Source: Pseudoduganella ginsengisoli
GTDB lineage: Bacteria > Pseudomonadota > Gammaproteobacteria > Burkholderiales > Burkholderiaceae_D
Direction: 5' to 3'
DNA length: 64,000 nt
Assembly (NCBI RefSeq): GCF_009720865.1
Contig: NZ_WNLA01000004.1
Location: forward strand, 124,001-188,000
Shown: piece after piece, positions 42,055 to 53,628 of the stretch
How positions within the stretch are numbered: position 1 is the stretch's first letter
Layout of the letters: each line of letters begins with the position of its first letter
Program-made: the position numbers and the translations under genes
Notes under the pieces: generated by a model
The model's database searches: none
The model's input: only the letters and a program-made list of their open reading frames with translations
Told to the model about the DNA's origin: nothing

Positions 42055-43410
42055 TCATCCCAGCGGCAACGTCACCACGAAGCGGCTGGCGCCGCCCCGC
42101 ACCTGTTCGCAGCGTACGTCGCCGCCGTGGCGGCGCGCGATTTGCCGCACCAGCGCCAAGCCCAGTCCCGTGCCTGTGCTGTCGCGCGCATTGCCGCTGC
42201 GGTAAAACGGTTCGAAGATGCGGTCCTGGTCCGCAGGGGGCACGCCGGGCCCAGCATCCTGCACGGTGATTTCCGCCAGATTGCCCGCGCAGCGCACGTG
42301 CATTTTCGTCGGCGGGGCGCCGTGGCGGCGGGCGTTTTCCAGTAAATTGCGCAGCAGGCGGCGCAGCAGGCGCGCTTCGCCGTGAACCACGGCGGATTCG
42401 CCTTCCAGTTCCGCTTCGTCATAGCGTGCGCATTCTTCCGCCGCCAGCGCCAGCACGTCCAGTTGTTCCCGTTCCGAATGCGCGCCGCCTTTGTCGTGCG
42501 CCACGTCCGCCATGTCGAGGCGGCTGGCCAGCAGGATTTCATCGATCAGCTGGTCCAGTTCCGCAATATCCTGTTCCAGCCCCGCGCGGCGCTTTTCGTC
42601 GACACTGTCCCTCGACAGTTCCAGCGCCAGGCGGATGCGGGCCAGCGGCGTGCGCAATTCGTGCGATGCGTTGGCCAGCAGGGTTTTATGGGCGCCCACC
42701 AGCGCTTCAATCTGGTCGGCCGAACGGTTGAAACTTGCCGCCAGCAGCGCCACTTCATCATTGCCTTCCACTTTCACGCGGGCTGACAGCTTGCCTTCGC
42801 CCAGCGATTCCACGCCGCGCTGCAGGCGTTCCAGGCGCCGCGTCAGGCGGCGCACCACGGGATACGCGCCGATGGCAATAATGATGGCCAGTGCAATCAG
42901 CATGTAGTGCAGGCGGTAGCGCGGCGGCACGGGACGCAGTGGTGTTGACGACACCACCAGGCGGCCGTCGTCAAGCCGCATGAAGAAGCGGCGCGGGCGC
43001 AGATGGCCGTCTTCGTCGCGGTCAAAATGGCGCGCCATCATGCGTTCGTGTTCGTCCGCGATGGACGCGGATCCCGCTGAGCCGGAGCCATGTTCCAGCA
43101 TCATGCGCCGCTCGCGCCACATGCCGCGCGTGGGACGGGGCAGCGGCTCGCCCACGTAGGCCAGGCGTTCGCCTTCGCGGCTGTACAGCGTGATGTCGGC
43201 CTTGATGTCCTTCGTCAGGCGCGTCAGCGCGGCCTGCTGTTCGGCGGCGGGCGCCGTCACCGGCGGCAGCGTATTGCGCAGCAACAGGCCCAGTGCGCGG
43301 TCGGATGGTTCGAACGGGCCGGCGTAGTGCCACAGCAGCGCCGCCGCTGCCGTGAACAGCGCGAGGCTGGCCAGCAGCGCGATATAAAACCTGAAATACA
43401 GCCGTGGCAT
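42055..43410 (-). CDS. Sensor histidine kinase (OmpR-partner, CpxA/RstB-like)
   Basis: A 451-residue inner-membrane kinase: TM1 (FYIALLASLALFTAAAALLW), a periplasmic domain of about 130 residues, TM2 (MLIALAIIIAIGAYPVV), HAMP, HisKA with H-box LLANASHELRTPLARIRLALEL, and HATPase with N-box RNLLENARRHG, DAGPGVP and GTGLGLALV. ATG 43410 follows GGAG; a TTG five codons upstream overlaps the regulator stop. It phosphorylates the regulator encoded just upstream. Confidence 0.94.
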   Translation of the reverse strand: MPRLYFRFYIALLASLALFTAAAALLWHYAGPFEPSDRALGLLLRNTLPPVTAPAAEQQAALTRLTKDIKADITLYSREGERLAYVGEPLPRPTRGMWRERRMMLEHGSGSAGSASIADEHERMMARHFDRDEDGHLRPRRFFMRLDDGRLVVSSTPLRPVPPRYRLHYMLIALAIIIAIGAYPVVRRLTRRLERLQRGVESLGEGKLSARVKVEGNDEVALLAASFNRSADQIEALVGAHKTLLANASHELRTPLARIRLALELSRDSVDEKRRAGLEQDIAELDQLIDEILLASRLDMADVAHDKGGAHSEREQLDVLALAAEECARYDEAELEGESAVVHGEARLLRRLLRNLLENARRHGAPPTKMHVRCAGNLAEITVQDAGPGVPPADQDRIFEPFYRSGNARDSTGTGLGLALVRQIARRHGGDVRCEQVRGGASRFVVTLPLG

Positions 43411-43421
43411 TGCGAGCTCCG

Positions 43422-44114
43422 TCAATCCTGGTCCTTGGCGAACACATAGCCGGCGCCGCGCACCGTGATGATGCGGCGCGGGTGTTTCGGATCGTCTTCA
43501 ATGGCGGCGCGCAAACGCGACATGTGCACGTCGATGGAACGGTCAAACACGTCGCTCTGGCTGCCGGACGTGGCGTCCATCAGCGCTTCACGCGACATCA
43601 CGCGGCCCGCATTACGGGACAGCAGCAACAGCAAATCGAACTGGCATGCCGTCAAGTCGCACAGCTTGCCGTCCAGCCGCGCCGCATAGGCGATCGGTTC
43701 GATTTCCAGGCGGCCGAAGCGCAGCACTTCTTTTGACGCGCGGGGCGCTTCGCCGCCCCGGCGCAGCACGGCGCGCAGGCGCGCCAGCAATTCGCGCGGC
43801 TCGAACGGCTTCGGCAAATAATCGTCGGCGCCCAGTTCCAGGCCGATGATGCGGTCGATGGCGTCGCCCCGCGCCGTCAGCATCAGCACCGGCACGGCGG
43901 ACGACGCGCGCAGCTGGCGGCAAATTTCCAGGCCATCCATATCGGGCAGCATCAGGTCGAGGATGACGGCGTCGGCGCGGTTTTCCGCCAGCCAGGCCAG
44001 TCCGGCCTTGCCGCGCATGTGCGTGGTGACCGTGTAGCCGGACTTGGCCAGGTATTCCGACAGCATGTCGCACAGCCGCGGATCGTCTTCAATAATCAGG
44101 ATATGTTCGCTCAT
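43422..44114 (-). CDS. OmpR-family response regulator
   Basis: A 230-residue regulator: a receiver with phospho-acceptor D53 (AVILDLMLPDMDG), acidic pocket ED at 9-11 and K in YLPKPFEP; then a Trans_reg_C winged helix (QFDLLLLLSRNAGRVMSREALMDATSG to VRGAGYVF). It is the partner of the following kinase and is divergent from the RND pump, where a tandem TTTGTA repeat at an 11-bp period is a likely binding site. Confidence 0.95.
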   Translation of the reverse strand: MSEHILIIEDDPRLCDMLSEYLAKSGYTVTTHMRGKAGLAWLAENRADAVILDLMLPDMDGLEICRQLRASSAVPVLMLTARGDAIDRIIGLELGADDYLPKPFEPRELLARLRAVLRRGGEAPRASKEVLRFGRLEIEPIAYAARLDGKLCDLTACQFDLLLLLSRNAGRVMSREALMDATSGSQSDVFDRSIDVHMSRLRAAIEDDPKHPRRIITVRGAGYVFAKDQD

Positions 44115-44155
44115 GTTGCTGATTGTACGGGGCGAGGGTGTCCGCCTTATAGGGT

Positions 44156-44172
44156 TTTGTAGCGCCTTTGTA
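44156..44172. promoter_or_regulatory. Candidate response-regulator box upstream of the RND pump
   Basis: TTTGTA occurs at 44156-44161 and 44167-44172, a direct repeat with 11-bp period and 5-base spacer, the geometry of OmpR/PhoP/CpxR-type sites. On the minus strand TACAAT (44122-44127) is a -10 candidate for the regulator gene. The site is 42 bases from the regulator start and about 200 bases from mdtA. Confidence 0.5.
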
Positions 44173-44368
44173 TCAAACTGTGAAAGGCGGTAACGACCGC
44201 AAGCCCCTTGCAGTGCAGCGCAGCATGGCCATCAGAGGGGGCGGGCTGCGCGCCTGAAGGGGCCTTCTATCGTGCTCCCGGCGTCCGATTGTTTCCGCCA
44301 GAAGCATTGCAAAAATTACCCTGTGCTAGTGTCCACTCATGATCCTCTCGATCCATTGGGAAACGACC

Positions 44369-45676
44369 ATGCCAGCACCGACACCAGCCACTCCACCCGC
44401 AGCACAGCCCCGGCGCAGCCGCCGTTCCGCCATCATCGGCGCCCTGATCGCCGTTGCCGCCATGGCGGGATTGGGCGCGCTGGCCTGGCACTTGACCCAT
44501 CCCGCGGCAGGCGACAAGCCGGCAGCGGGCGCGCCCGGCGGTCCTGGCGGCCCGGGAGGGGGCCGCAGGGGCGGCGGCGCCACCACGGTAGGTGTTGCCA
44601 CCGCGGAACTTGCCGATATTCCCGTGTCGCTCGATGCGCTGGGTACCGTGACGGCGGCAGCCACGACGACGGTGCGCCCGCAAGTGTCCGGCATCCTGCA
44701 AAAAGTGCTGTTCAAGGAAGGCCAGATGGTGAAGGCCGGGCAAGTGCTGGCGCAGATCGATGCGCGCCAGTTTGACATGGCGCTGATGCAGGCTACAGGC
44801 CAACGCCAGCGCGATGAAGCGCAGCTGGAAAACGCCCGCCTGACGCTGGAGCGCTACCGCACGCTGCTGGCGCAGGATTCCATTGCGCGGCAAGATGTCG
44901 ATACGCAGGCGGCGCTGGTCAAACAGCTGGAAGGGACGGTCATGACGGACAAGGCCAGCGAAGGCACGGCGCGGCTGAACCTCGGCTATACGAAGGTCGT
45001 GGCGCCCATTGGTGGCCGGGTTGGCTTGCGCGTGGTGGACGTGGGTAATCTGGTCAGTACGGGTGACGCCAACGGCATTGCCGTCATCACGCAACTGGCG
45101 CCCATCGATGTGGAATTCGCAATTCCGCAAGACCGCGTGCCGGATGTGATGGCGGGCGCCAATGCCGGTGACAGGCTGGTGGCTGTCGCCTACGACCGCA
45201 CCCGCACGCAGGAGCTGGAGCGGGGCGCCTTTGCCGCGCTGGACAACCAGGTCGATACGCAGACCGGCACGGTCAAGGCCAAGGCGCGCTTTGCCAACGC
45301 AAACAATACCCTGTTCCCCAGCCAGTTCGTCAACGTGCGGCTGCAACTGCGCACCATCAAGGATGCCGTCATGGTGCCGGTGACGGCGTTGCGCCACGGC
45401 GGCAACGGCGACTTTGTGTATGTGCTCAAGCAGGACCGCACGGTGTCGCAGCGCGCCGTCACGCGCGGACAGGCGACGGCGGACAAGGTGCAGATTGTCA
45501 CGGGCCTGAAGGCGGGTGAACAGGTGATTACGGAAGGCGCGGACCGGTTGAAGGATGGCGCCAGGGTGATGCTGCCCGGCGACAGGCCGCCGCAGGGCGG
45601 CGATGGCAAGCGTGAAGGCGGCCAGCACCGCCACCGCCGCGATCAGGCCAGTGCACCTGCGGGATCGGCGCCATGA
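44369..45676 (+). CDS. mdtA: RND efflux periplasmic adaptor, MdtA/MuxA-like
   Basis: A 435-residue membrane fusion protein: an N-terminal anchor ([21 protein letters not shown]), a Gly-rich linker ([20 protein letters not shown]), biotinyl-lipoyl halves, an alpha-hairpin (about 120-170) and beta-barrel domains ([13 protein letters not shown] and onward). It links the inner-membrane pump to the outer-membrane channel. ATG 44339 is an alternative start ten codons upstream; no strong ribosome site settles this. The 3' end overlaps mdtB by 4 bases. Confidence 0.92.
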   Translation: MPAPTPATPPAAQPRRSRRSAIIGALIAVAAMAGLGALAWHLTHPAAGDKPAAGAPGGPGGPGGGRRGGGATTVGVATAELADIPVSLDALGTVTAAATTTVRPQVSGILQKVLFKEGQMVKAGQVLAQIDARQFDMALMQATGQRQRDEAQLENARLTLERYRTLLAQDSIARQDVDTQAALVKQLEGTVMTDKASEGTARLNLGYTKVVAPIGGRVGLRVVDVGNLVSTGDANGIAVITQLAPIDVEFAIPQDRVPDVMAGANAGDRLVAVAYDRTRTQELERGAFAALDNQVDTQTGTVKAKARFANANNTLFPSQFVNVRLQLRTIKDAVMVPVTALRHGGNGDFVYVLKQDRTVSQRAVTRGQATADKVQIVTGLKAGEQVITEGADRLKDGARVMLPGDRPPQGGDGKREGGQHRHRRDQASAPAGSAP

Positions 45677-48600
45677 GTCCGTCCCGCCCGTTTATCCAGC
45701 GCCCGGTAGCCACGTCGCTGCTGATGCTGGCCATCGTGCTGGCCGGGCTGGTGGGCTTTAAGTTCTTGCCGCTGTCGGCGCTGCCGCAAGTGGATTTCCC
45801 CACAATCCAGGTGCAGACGCTATATCCGGGGGCGAGCCCCGAAGTGATGGGGCAAACCGTGACGGCGCCGCTGGAACGCCAGTTTGGCCAAATGGCGGGC
45901 TTGCAGCGCATGAGTTCCACCAGCGCGGCAGGCGTGTCCATCATCACGCTGCAATTTGCACTGGGCCAGACGCTGGACGTGGCGGAACAGGAAGTGCAGG
46001 CCGCGATCAATGCAGGCGGCTCGCTGCTGCCGACGGATCTGCCGGCGCCGCCGGTCTACGCCAAGGTGAATCCGGCCGACGCGCCCGTCATGACGCTGGC
46101 CGTCACATCCAGCCAGATGCCGCTGACGGAAGTGCAAAACATCGTCAACACGCGGCTGGCATTGAAGATTTCACAAGTGTCCGGCGTGGGCCAGGTCACC
46201 CTGAGCGGCGGACAGCGTCCCGCCGTCCGCATCCAGGCCGATACGCAGGCGCTGGCGTCGTACGGCCTGGGCCTGGACACGTTGCGGACTGCGATCACAT
46301 CGGCCAACGCCAACAGTGCGAAGGGCAGCTTTGACGGCCCCACGCGTTCGTTCACCATCAACGCCAATGACCAGTTATTGACAGCCACCGATTACAGGCA
46401 ATTGATTGTTGCCTGGCGCAATGGAGCGCCGGTGCGCCTGCAAGATGTGGCGCGCGTCGCCGATAGCGCGGAAAATGTGCGGCTGGGCGCGTGGTCCGGC
46501 GCCAGGGGCGCCTTGACCCCGGCCATCATCGTCGAAGTACGGCGCCAGCCGGGCGCCAACGTGATCGCCACCGTTGATGCGATCCGCGAACGCTTGCCGG
46601 AATTGCAGGCCGGCTTGCCCGGCGCATTGAAGGTCGACGTGCTGAGCGACCGTACCAACGGCATCCGCGCTTCCGTCGAACACGTGGAAATGGAACTGGT
46701 GCTGGCCGTCGTGCTGGTGGTGCTGGTGATTTTTGCCTTCCTGCACAGCCTGCGCGCCACCGTCATTGCCAGCCTGGCCGTGCCGATTTCACTGGTCGGT
46801 ACGTTCGGCGTCATGTACTTGCTGGGCTACAGCCTGAATAACCTGAGCCTGATGGCGCTGACGATCGCCACGGGGTTTGTCGTCGACGACGCCATCGTCA
46901 TGATTGAAAATATTTCGCGCTATATCGAAGAAGGCGAATCGCCGATGGAGGCCGCACTAAAAGGCGCCACGCAGATCGGCTTCACGATTATTTCGCTGAC
47001 GGTGTCGCTGATCGCCGTGCTGATTCCGCTGCTGTTCATGGGCGACGTCGTGGGGCGGCTGTTCCGGGAATTTGCCGTGACCCTGGCCATCACGATTTTG
47101 ATTTCCGCTGTCGTGTCGCTGACATTGGTGCCGATGATGGCGGGCCGCTGGCTGGCAAGCCATGCGCATGGTGAAACCGGTTCAAAAATGGGCGATGCCA
47201 TCCAGCGCTTTTTCGACAAGGTGATTGCACGCTACGACACGTCGCTGCAATGGGTGCTGGAGCGGCAGCGCATGATGCTGCTGGTGGCGCTGGCAACGCT
47301 GGCATTGACGGTCGTGCTGTACGTCGCCATCCCGAAAGGCTTGTTCCCCACGCAGGATACGGGCCAGCTGCAAGTGCGCATCGAGACCGCGCAAGCCGTG
47401 TCGTATGAACGCATGGCGCAATTGCAGCAGGCTGCCGCGCGAGCCATGCTGCAAGACCCGGATGTGGAAAGCCTCAGCTCCGTGGCGGGCGTTGACGCCG
47501 CCAACAATACGATGCTGCACACAGGCCGCGTGCTGGTCAACTTGAAACGGGACAGGGGAGACCAGCAGGCGATCATGGAACGGCTGCGCCGCCGCGCGGC
47601 GGAAGTGCCGGGCGTGACGGCGTATTTGCAGCCGACGCAGGACTTGACCATCGATGCGGAATCCGGCCCCACGCAATACCGCGTTTCGCTGGAAGGGGTG
47701 GATAACGCCACGGTGACGCGTTGGGCAAACAGGCTGGCGGAGCAGATGCGGCACAAGGACCCGTTGCGCAACGTGGTATCCGACGCGGGCGCCATGGGTG
47801 TGGCGGCGCACGTGACGATCGACCGCGATACGGCGTCGCGCCTGCAAATCACGGCGGCGGCCATCGACGACGCGCTGTATTCCGCGTTTGGCCAGCGCAT
47901 CGTGTCCACGATTTTCACGGAAACCAACCAGTACCGCGTGATCCTGGAAGCGCAGCCGGGCGCGCTGTCCACGCCGGAATCGCTGGGCAACCTGCAATTG
48001 CGCACGGGTTCCGGCAAGCCCGCGCCATTGTCGGCCGTGGCCACCGTGGCGGAGCGCCCGGCGCCGCTGCAAATTACGCACGTGGCGCAATACCCCGCCA
48101 CGACGCTGGGCTTTGATACGGCGCCGGGGGTATCGCTGGGGCGGGCCGTGGAAGCCGTGAAGGAAGCGGCGCAAGAGATCAATTTGCCGCCCTCGGTCAC
48201 GCTGACGTTCCTCGGCGCTTCCGGCGCATACCAGGCGTCGCTGACCAACCAGCTATGGCTGATTTTGGCTGCCGTCGTGTGCGTGTACATCGTGCTGGGC
48301 GTGCTGTACGAAAGCTATATCCACCCGCTGACGATCTTGTCGACGCTGCCGTCGGCCGGCGTGGGCGCGCTGCTGGCATTGCTGGTGACGGGACAGGATC
48401 TTGGCGTGATCGGCATTATCGGCATCATCCTGCTGATCGGCATCGTGAAGAAAAACGCCATCATGATGATCGACTTTGCCATCGAAGCCGAGCGCGATGA
48501 AAAGAAAGCGCCGCGTGACGCCATCCACCAGGCGGCGCTGCTGCGGTTCCGGCCCATCCTGATGACCACGCTGGCGGCGCTGTTTGCCGCCGTGCCGCTG

Positions 48601-48771
48601 ATGTTTGGCTGGGGCGAAGGGGCGGAATTGCGCCGTCCTCTGGGTCTGGCGATATTCGGCGGGCTGATTGTCAGCCAGATCCTGACCTTGTACACGACGC
48701 CCGTAATTTACCTGGCGTTCGACCGGCTGGGGCAGCGGTGGCGGGGACGGGCACGGGAGATGGCGGCATGA
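45673..48771 (+). CDS. mdtB: RND efflux pump inner-membrane subunit, MdtB/MuxB-like
   Basis: A 1032-residue RND permease with 12 TM helices. The proton-relay aspartates are in [19 protein letters not shown] (TM4) and the relay lysine in [14 protein letters not shown] (TM10). Two large periplasmic loops follow TM1 and TM7. In MdtABC, MdtB and MdtC form a heterotrimer. It overlaps mdtA by 4 bases and mdtC by 4. Confidence 0.95.
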   Translation: MSPSRPFIQRPVATSLLMLAIVLAGLVGFKFLPLSALPQVDFPTIQVQTLYPGASPEVMGQTVTAPLERQFGQMAGLQRMSSTSAAGVSIITLQFALGQTLDVAEQEVQAAINAGGSLLPTDLPAPPVYAKVNPADAPVMTLAVTSSQMPLTEVQNIVNTRLALKISQVSGVGQVTLSGGQRPAVRIQADTQALASYGLGLDTLRTAITSANANSAKGSFDGPTRSFTINANDQLLTATDYRQLIVAWRNGAPVRLQDVARVADSAENVRLGAWSGARGALTPAIIVEVRRQPGANVIATVDAIRERLPELQAGLPGALKVDVLSDRTNGIRASVEHVEMELVLAVVLVVLVIFAFLHSLRATVIASLAVPISLVGTFGVMYLLGYSLNNLSLMALTIATGFVVDDAIVMIENISRYIEEGESPMEAALKGATQIGFTIISLTVSLIAVLIPLLFMGDVVGRLFREFAVTLAITILISAVVSLTLVPMMAGRWLASHAHGETGSKMGDAIQRFFDKVIARYDTSLQWVLERQRMMLLVALATLALTVVLYVAIPKGLFPTQDTGQLQVRIETAQAVSYERMAQLQQAAARAMLQDPDVESLSSVAGVDAANNTMLHTGRVLVNLKRDRGDQQAIMERLRRRAAEVPGVTAYLQPTQDLTIDAESGPTQYRVSLEGVDNATVTRWANRLAEQMRHKDPLRNVVSDAGAMGVAAHVTIDRDTASRLQITAAAIDDALYSAFGQRIVSTIFTETNQYRVILEAQPGALSTPESLGNLQLRTGSGKPAPLSAVATVAERPAPLQITHVAQYPATTLGFDTAPGVSLGRAVEAVKEAAQEINLPPSVTLTFLGASGAYQASLTNQLWLILAAVVCVYIVLGVLYESYIHPLTILSTLPSAGVGALLALLVTGQDLGVIGIIGIILLIGIVKKNAIMMIDFAIEAERDEKKAPRDAIHQAALLRFRPILMTTLAALFAAVPLMFGWGEGAELRRPLGLAIFGGLIVSQILTLYTTPVIYLAFDRLGQRWRGRAREMAA

Positions 48772-51700
48772 ACCTGTCCGAACCCTTCGTCCGCCGGCCG
48801 ATCGCCACGGTCTTGCTGACCATCGGGCTGGCGCTGGCCGGCATTGCCGCTTTCTTCGCGCTGCCCGTGTCGCCGCTGCCGCAAGTGGATTACCCATCGA
48901 TTTCCGTCAGCGCGAATTTGCCGGGCGCCAGTCCGGACACCATGGCGTCCAGCGTCGCGACGCCGCTGGAACGGCGGCTGGCCGTGATTGCCGGCGTCAA
49001 TGAAATCACGTCGAATTCCGGCAATGGTTCCACGCGTATCAGCCTGCAATTTGACTTGAACCGCAAGATCGATTCCGCCGCACGCGAAGTGCAGGCCGCC
49101 ATTAACGCGGCCCGTGCGGATTTGCCCGCCACCTTGCGCAGCAATCCCACGTACCGCAAAGCCAATCCTTCGGACGCCCCCGTCATCATCCTGGCGCTGA
49201 CATCGCCCACCCGGTCACCGGGACAGATTTATGAAGCCGTGGCCAACGTCGTGCAGCAAAAGCTGGCGCAGGTGCAGGGCGTGGGCGACGTGGAAATCGG
49301 CGGCGGTTCGCTGCCTGCCGTGCGCGTGGAAATGCTGCCATATGCGCTGAACCGCTATGGCCTTGCGATGGAAGACGTGCGGGCCGCGATCCAGGCTGCC
49401 AACGCGAACCGCCCTAAAGGCGCGCTGGAAAACGAAGGCCGGCGGCTGCAAATCTATACGCATTCCGGGCCGGACACGGGCAAGCGCGCCACGGCCGCCG
49501 ATTACCGCGACCTCATTGTCGCCTGGCGCGGAGAGTCCGCCATCCGCCTGCGCGACGTGGCCACCATCACCGATGGCCAGGAAAACCGCAATACGCTGGG
49601 CCTGTTCAACGGCGACCCCGCCGTCATTGTGCTGGTGACGCGCCAGCCGGGCGCCAACGTGATTGAAACCGTCGATGGCGTGCGCGCGCTGATCCCGCAG
49701 TTGCAGGCGCAATTGCCGCCGGACGTGAAGCTGCAGGTGGCGTCCGATTCCACCAATTCCATCCGTTCGTCGCTGCATGAAATCGAAGTGACCCTGCTGA
49801 TTTCCATCGTGCTGGTGGTATTGGTGGTCAGCGCATTCTTGCGCAGCGCACGCGCCACCGTGATTCCTGCCGTGGCCACCGTCGTGTCATTGCTGGGGAC
49901 CTTTGGCGCCATGTACATGCTGGGTTTTTCATTGAATAACCTCAGCCTGATGGCGCTGACGGTGGCGACCGGGTTTGTCGTCGATGACGCCATTGTCGTG
50001 CTGGAAAATACGGCGCGCCACGTGGAAGGGGGCATGGACCGCTTCAAGGCGGCGCTGCTGGGCGCGCGCGAAGTGGGTTTTACCGTGTTGTCGATCAGCC
50101 TGTCGCTGGTGGCCGTGTTTATTCCGCTGCTGTTCATGGGCGGGCAGGTGGGGCGGCTGTTCCGCGAATTTGCCGTGACGCTGTCGGCCGCCGTGCTGAT
50201 TTCGCTGGTGATTTCGCTGACCACGACGCCCATGATGTGCGCGTGGATGCTGAAACCAGGGCAGCATGTCCAGCAACAGCCAGGGCGTCTCGCGCGCTGG
50301 TTTGAGCGCGCGTTTGGCGTGGTGCTGCGCAGCTATGAACATTCGCTGGACTGGGCGCTGTCGATGCGCTGGCTGGTGATGGCGATCCTCGTGTTTGTCG
50401 TGGGCTTGAACGTCTACCTGTTTTCCGCCGCGCCGAAAGGCTTTTTCCCGCAACAGGATACGGGGCAGATCAATGGCGGCTTGCGCGCGGACCAGAGCAT
50501 TTCATTCCAGGCCATGCAGCAAAAGCTGAAACAGCTGGTCGATATCATCAAGAGCGATCCCGCCGTGGCCACGGTGGTCGGCTTTACCGGCGGCGGCAGG
50601 GCCGGGGGCGGCTTCATGTTCGTCAACTTGAAGCCGGCGCCGGAGCGCAGCGATTCCGGCCAGGCCGTCATTGCCCGGCTGCGGCCGCAATTGGCAAAAG
50701 TCACGGGCGTGTCGCTGTTTTTGAATCCCGTACAGGACTTGCGCATGGGCGGGCGTTCCAGCAATGCCACTTACCAGTACACGCTGCAAAGCGATAACCG
50801 CGTGGATTTGAAAACGTGGGCCGCCAAGCTGGCCGATGAAATGAAACAGCGTCCGGAATTCACGGACGTCGATACGGACCAGGCGGAAAATGGCGTGGAA
50901 ACATTTGTCGATATCGACAAGGATACGATGACGCGCATGGGCATCGGCGTGCGCGACGTGGACAATGCGCTGTACAACGCATTTGGCCAGCGCCAGGTGG
51001 CGACCATTTACGATGAATTGAACCAGTACAAAGTCGTGCTGGAAGCGGCGCCCGATTACGCACAAAGCCCGCAAGCGCTGAAGGATGTTTATGTGCCGGT
51101 GAAAGGCACGGCAGCCAGCGGCGGCGCCAACAGCAGCGCCAATAATGTGGCGGCGGCGCGCGACCTGTCGACCGGTTCCGCGCTCAGCACGGCTGTCAAA
51201 GCCATGGCGCCGCTGACGGCCATGGCCACATTTGCCGAGCGCTCGACTCCCGCGTCGGTCAACCACCAGGATGGCGAGCTGGCGACCACCGTGTCGTTCA
51301 ATTTGCCGGAGGGCGTGAGCCTTGGCGAAGCGCAAAAGGCCGTCAGGGAAGCGGAAAACACGATCGGCATGCCGAATAATGTGCGGGGCAGTTTCCAGGG
51401 GACGGCGCGCAGCGCGCAGGAATCGAACCGGCAGCAGCCCTTGCTGATCCTGGCCGCGATCGTCGTCATTTACATCGTGCTGGGCATGCTGTACGAAAGC
51501 CTCGTGCATCCGGTAACGGTGCTGTCGACGTTGCCATCGGCCGGCGTGGGCGCCGTGCTGGCGCTGCTGATGTTCAAGATGGAGTTTTCCATCATTGCGC
51601 TGATCGGCGTATTCCTGCTGATCGGTATCGTGAAGAAGAACGCCATCCTCATCATCGATTTCGCACTGGACGCGGAGCGGGCGCGGGGGCTGACGGCCGT

Positions 51701-51983
51701 GCAAGCCGTGCGCGAAGCCTGTTTGCTGCGCTTCCGCCCGATCTTGATGACGACACTGGCTGCCGTACTGGGCGCGCTGCCGCTGGCCATTGGTTTTGGC
51801 GAAGGGTCGGAGTTGCGGCGTCCGCTGGGCGTTGCGATTATCGGTGGCCTGATCGCCAGCCAGATGCTGACGTTATTGACCACGCCGGTGGTCTACATAT
51901 TGATGGACAAGCTGCGCAAGCCCGGCAAGTCCGAAACACATTTGAGCCGTCACATAAGCGGCGATCCCGAGGTTGCGCCATGA
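48768..51983 (+). CDS. mdtC: RND efflux pump inner-membrane subunit, MdtC/MuxC-like
   Basis: A 1071-residue second RND permease starting [20 protein letters not shown]. Relay residues are again complete ([19 protein letters not shown] and [21 protein letters not shown]). It differs from mdtB mainly in a longer docking-domain insert near residues 775-800 ([21 protein letters not shown] region), rich in Ala, Ser and Asn. ATG 48768 overlaps the mdtB stop (ATGA). The stop overlaps the outer-membrane factor gene by 4 bases. Confidence 0.95.
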   Translation: MNLSEPFVRRPIATVLLTIGLALAGIAAFFALPVSPLPQVDYPSISVSANLPGASPDTMASSVATPLERRLAVIAGVNEITSNSGNGSTRISLQFDLNRKIDSAAREVQAAINAARADLPATLRSNPTYRKANPSDAPVIILALTSPTRSPGQIYEAVANVVQQKLAQVQGVGDVEIGGGSLPAVRVEMLPYALNRYGLAMEDVRAAIQAANANRPKGALENEGRRLQIYTHSGPDTGKRATAADYRDLIVAWRGESAIRLRDVATITDGQENRNTLGLFNGDPAVIVLVTRQPGANVIETVDGVRALIPQLQAQLPPDVKLQVASDSTNSIRSSLHEIEVTLLISIVLVVLVVSAFLRSARATVIPAVATVVSLLGTFGAMYMLGFSLNNLSLMALTVATGFVVDDAIVVLENTARHVEGGMDRFKAALLGAREVGFTVLSISLSLVAVFIPLLFMGGQVGRLFREFAVTLSAAVLISLVISLTTTPMMCAWMLKPGQHVQQQPGRLARWFERAFGVVLRSYEHSLDWALSMRWLVMAILVFVVGLNVYLFSAAPKGFFPQQDTGQINGGLRADQSISFQAMQQKLKQLVDIIKSDPAVATVVGFTGGGRAGGGFMFVNLKPAPERSDSGQAVIARLRPQLAKVTGVSLFLNPVQDLRMGGRSSNATYQYTLQSDNRVDLKTWAAKLADEMKQRPEFTDVDTDQAENGVETFVDIDKDTMTRMGIGVRDVDNALYNAFGQRQVATIYDELNQYKVVLEAAPDYAQSPQALKDVYVPVKGTAASGGANSSANNVAAARDLSTGSALSTAVKAMAPLTAMATFAERSTPASVNHQDGELATTVSFNLPEGVSLGEAQKAVREAENTIGMPNNVRGSFQGTARSAQESNRQQPLLILAAIVVIYIVLGMLYESLVHPVTVLSTLPSAGVGAVLALLMFKMEFSIIALIGVFLLIGIVKKNAILIIDFALDAERARGLTAVQAVREACLLRFRPILMTTLAAVLGALPLAIGFGEGSELRRPLGVAIIGGLIASQMLTLLTTPVVYILMDKLRKPGKSETHLSRHISGDPEVAP

Positions 51984-53425
51984 ATCATGACATCAAACCC
52001 ATCGCCGCCGCCGTGGCGGCGGCACTGCTGATGAGCGGCTGCGCCGTGACACCACCTTATCAGGCGCCTGCCGTGACGGCGCCCGCCGCATTCAAGGAAG
52101 CGCCAGGCTGGGCGCCTGCCGCGCCGGCCGATGCGCTGGACAAGGGGCCGTGGTGGACCTTGTTTGGCGATCGCGTGCTGGATGAGCTGATGCGTACCGT
52201 GACGGTTTCGAACCAGAATGTGGCGGCTGCCGCGGCAGCGTATGCGCAAGCCCGCGCACTGGTGGCGGAACAGCGCGCGCAAATGTTTCCACAAGTGGAC
52301 CTGGGCGCCAACGCGTCGCGCAGCGGCGGCGGTGGGACGACGCGCGCGGCAGGGCAATACCGCGTCAATATCGGCGGCACGTGGGAACCGGATGTGTGGG
52401 GCAAGCTGAGCGCCGCCACCGTCGGCGCGCAGGCCGGCGCGCAGGCGTCGGCGGCCGACCTCGCTGCCGCGGCCTTGTCCGCGCAGGGCGAACTGGCCGC
52501 CAGCTATTTCGCGCTGCGTGCCGCTGACGCACAGGGCGCGCTGCTCGACGCCACGGTGGCGGGCTATGAACAATCGCTGCGGATTGCGGGCAACCGCTTC
52601 GCTGCCGGGATCGGCACGCATGCCGACGTCCTGCAAGCGCAGACTCAGCTGGACAATGTCCGTATCGACCGCTTGACGACGGCGCGGCAACGCGCGCAAC
52701 TGGAACATGCCATTGCCGTGCTGCTGGGCAAGGCGCCGGCGGCGTTTGCGCTGGCGCCGCTGCCAGCGGATACGGGGCAGGCAGGCGGGGCCGCGGCCGT
52801 GGGGCCTGTCGTGCCGCGCTTGCCGCCTGTGCCGGCCATACCGCCCGGGGTGCCTTCGGAGCTGTTGCAGCGCCGTCCAGATATTGCCGCAGCGGAACGC
52901 CGTGTCGCGGCGGCAAATGCCCAGGCCGGCATCGCGCGCAGCGCATATTTCCCCAGCCTGACGCTGAGCGCGTCGTACGGGTTTGGCGCCAGCCAGGCGG
53001 CGGGACTGTTCAGTGCGTCGCACAGCCTGTGGTCGCTGGGATTGGCCGCGGCGCAAACCTTGTTTGATGCCGGCGCCACCCGGGCCCGCGTGGCGGGAGC
53101 GGAAGCCGCGCGCGACGCGGCCGTTGCCCGCTACCGCCAGATCGTGCTGGCGGCATTTGCCGACGTCGAAGACCAGCTTGCCGCGAGCCGCATACTGGAA
53201 CAGCAGCAGGCATTGCGCGCCAGCGCGTCCGCTGCCGCAGACCAGGTGGAACAGCAAATGGTCAACCGCTACCGTGCAGGCCAGGTCAGCTATACGGAAG
53301 TCGTGCAGGCGCAGGCGACAGCGCTCAGCGCCCGCAGGGCATTGCTTCAGGTGCAGTCCGACCGGCAGGGTGTGGCGGTGGCGCTGGTCCAGGCGCTGGG
53401 GGGCGGGTGGCGGGCGGCGCCCTGA
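51980..53425 (+). CDS. Outer-membrane efflux lipoprotein (NodT/OprM family)
   Basis: A 481-residue TolC-like protein with lipobox LMSGC (acyl-Cys about residue 21) and two OEP repeats: the alpha-helical FAAGIGTHADVLQAQTQLDNVRI and the second copy RYRAGQVSYTEVVQAQATALSAR. SELLQRRPDIAAAERRVAAANA is a NodT-family hallmark. It completes the mdtABC pump, with a 4-base overlap, so the whole tripartite system is one operon. Confidence 0.94.
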   Translation: MNHDIKPIAAAVAAALLMSGCAVTPPYQAPAVTAPAAFKEAPGWAPAAPADALDKGPWWTLFGDRVLDELMRTVTVSNQNVAAAAAAYAQARALVAEQRAQMFPQVDLGANASRSGGGGTTRAAGQYRVNIGGTWEPDVWGKLSAATVGAQAGAQASAADLAAAALSAQGELAASYFALRAADAQGALLDATVAGYEQSLRIAGNRFAAGIGTHADVLQAQTQLDNVRIDRLTTARQRAQLEHAIAVLLGKAPAAFALAPLPADTGQAGGAAAVGPVVPRLPPVPAIPPGVPSELLQRRPDIAAAERRVAAANAQAGIARSAYFPSLTLSASYGFGASQAAGLFSASHSLWSLGLAAAQTLFDAGATRARVAGAEAARDAAVARYRQIVLAAFADVEDQLAASRILEQQQALRASASAAADQVEQQMVNRYRAGQVSYTEVVQAQATALSARRALLQVQSDRQGVAVALVQALGGGWRAAP

Positions 53426-53628
53426 TGCCTTGATGCCCGGTGCAGGCCGCATGGCCGTGCTTGCCCTTTTTGTATCGGCTCGTATCATCGGACGATGGCG
53501 TTCGAGTATCGTGCGCACCTTTGTATGCCGGTGCGCGGATAATTCTATTCGCGATGTCCACCTTTGCTGCCCGGTAGAGACCCATCTGCCGGCGGCGCCT
53601 CCTCAGGTTTAACGAAGCGGGAATAGGC
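53426..53628. other. Non-coding gap between the efflux operon and the kinase gene
   Basis: These 203 bases hold no gene that looks real. No strong hairpin with a T-run was seen, so the terminator of the efflux operon is not identified. GAAGCGGGA lies ahead of the kinase start. Confidence 0.5.

Noticed and set aside
44267..45634. Minus-strand open frame of 455 codons opposite mdtA
   Set aside because: It runs antisense to a well-supported adaptor gene with no coding signature of its own; the efflux operon order supports the plus strand.
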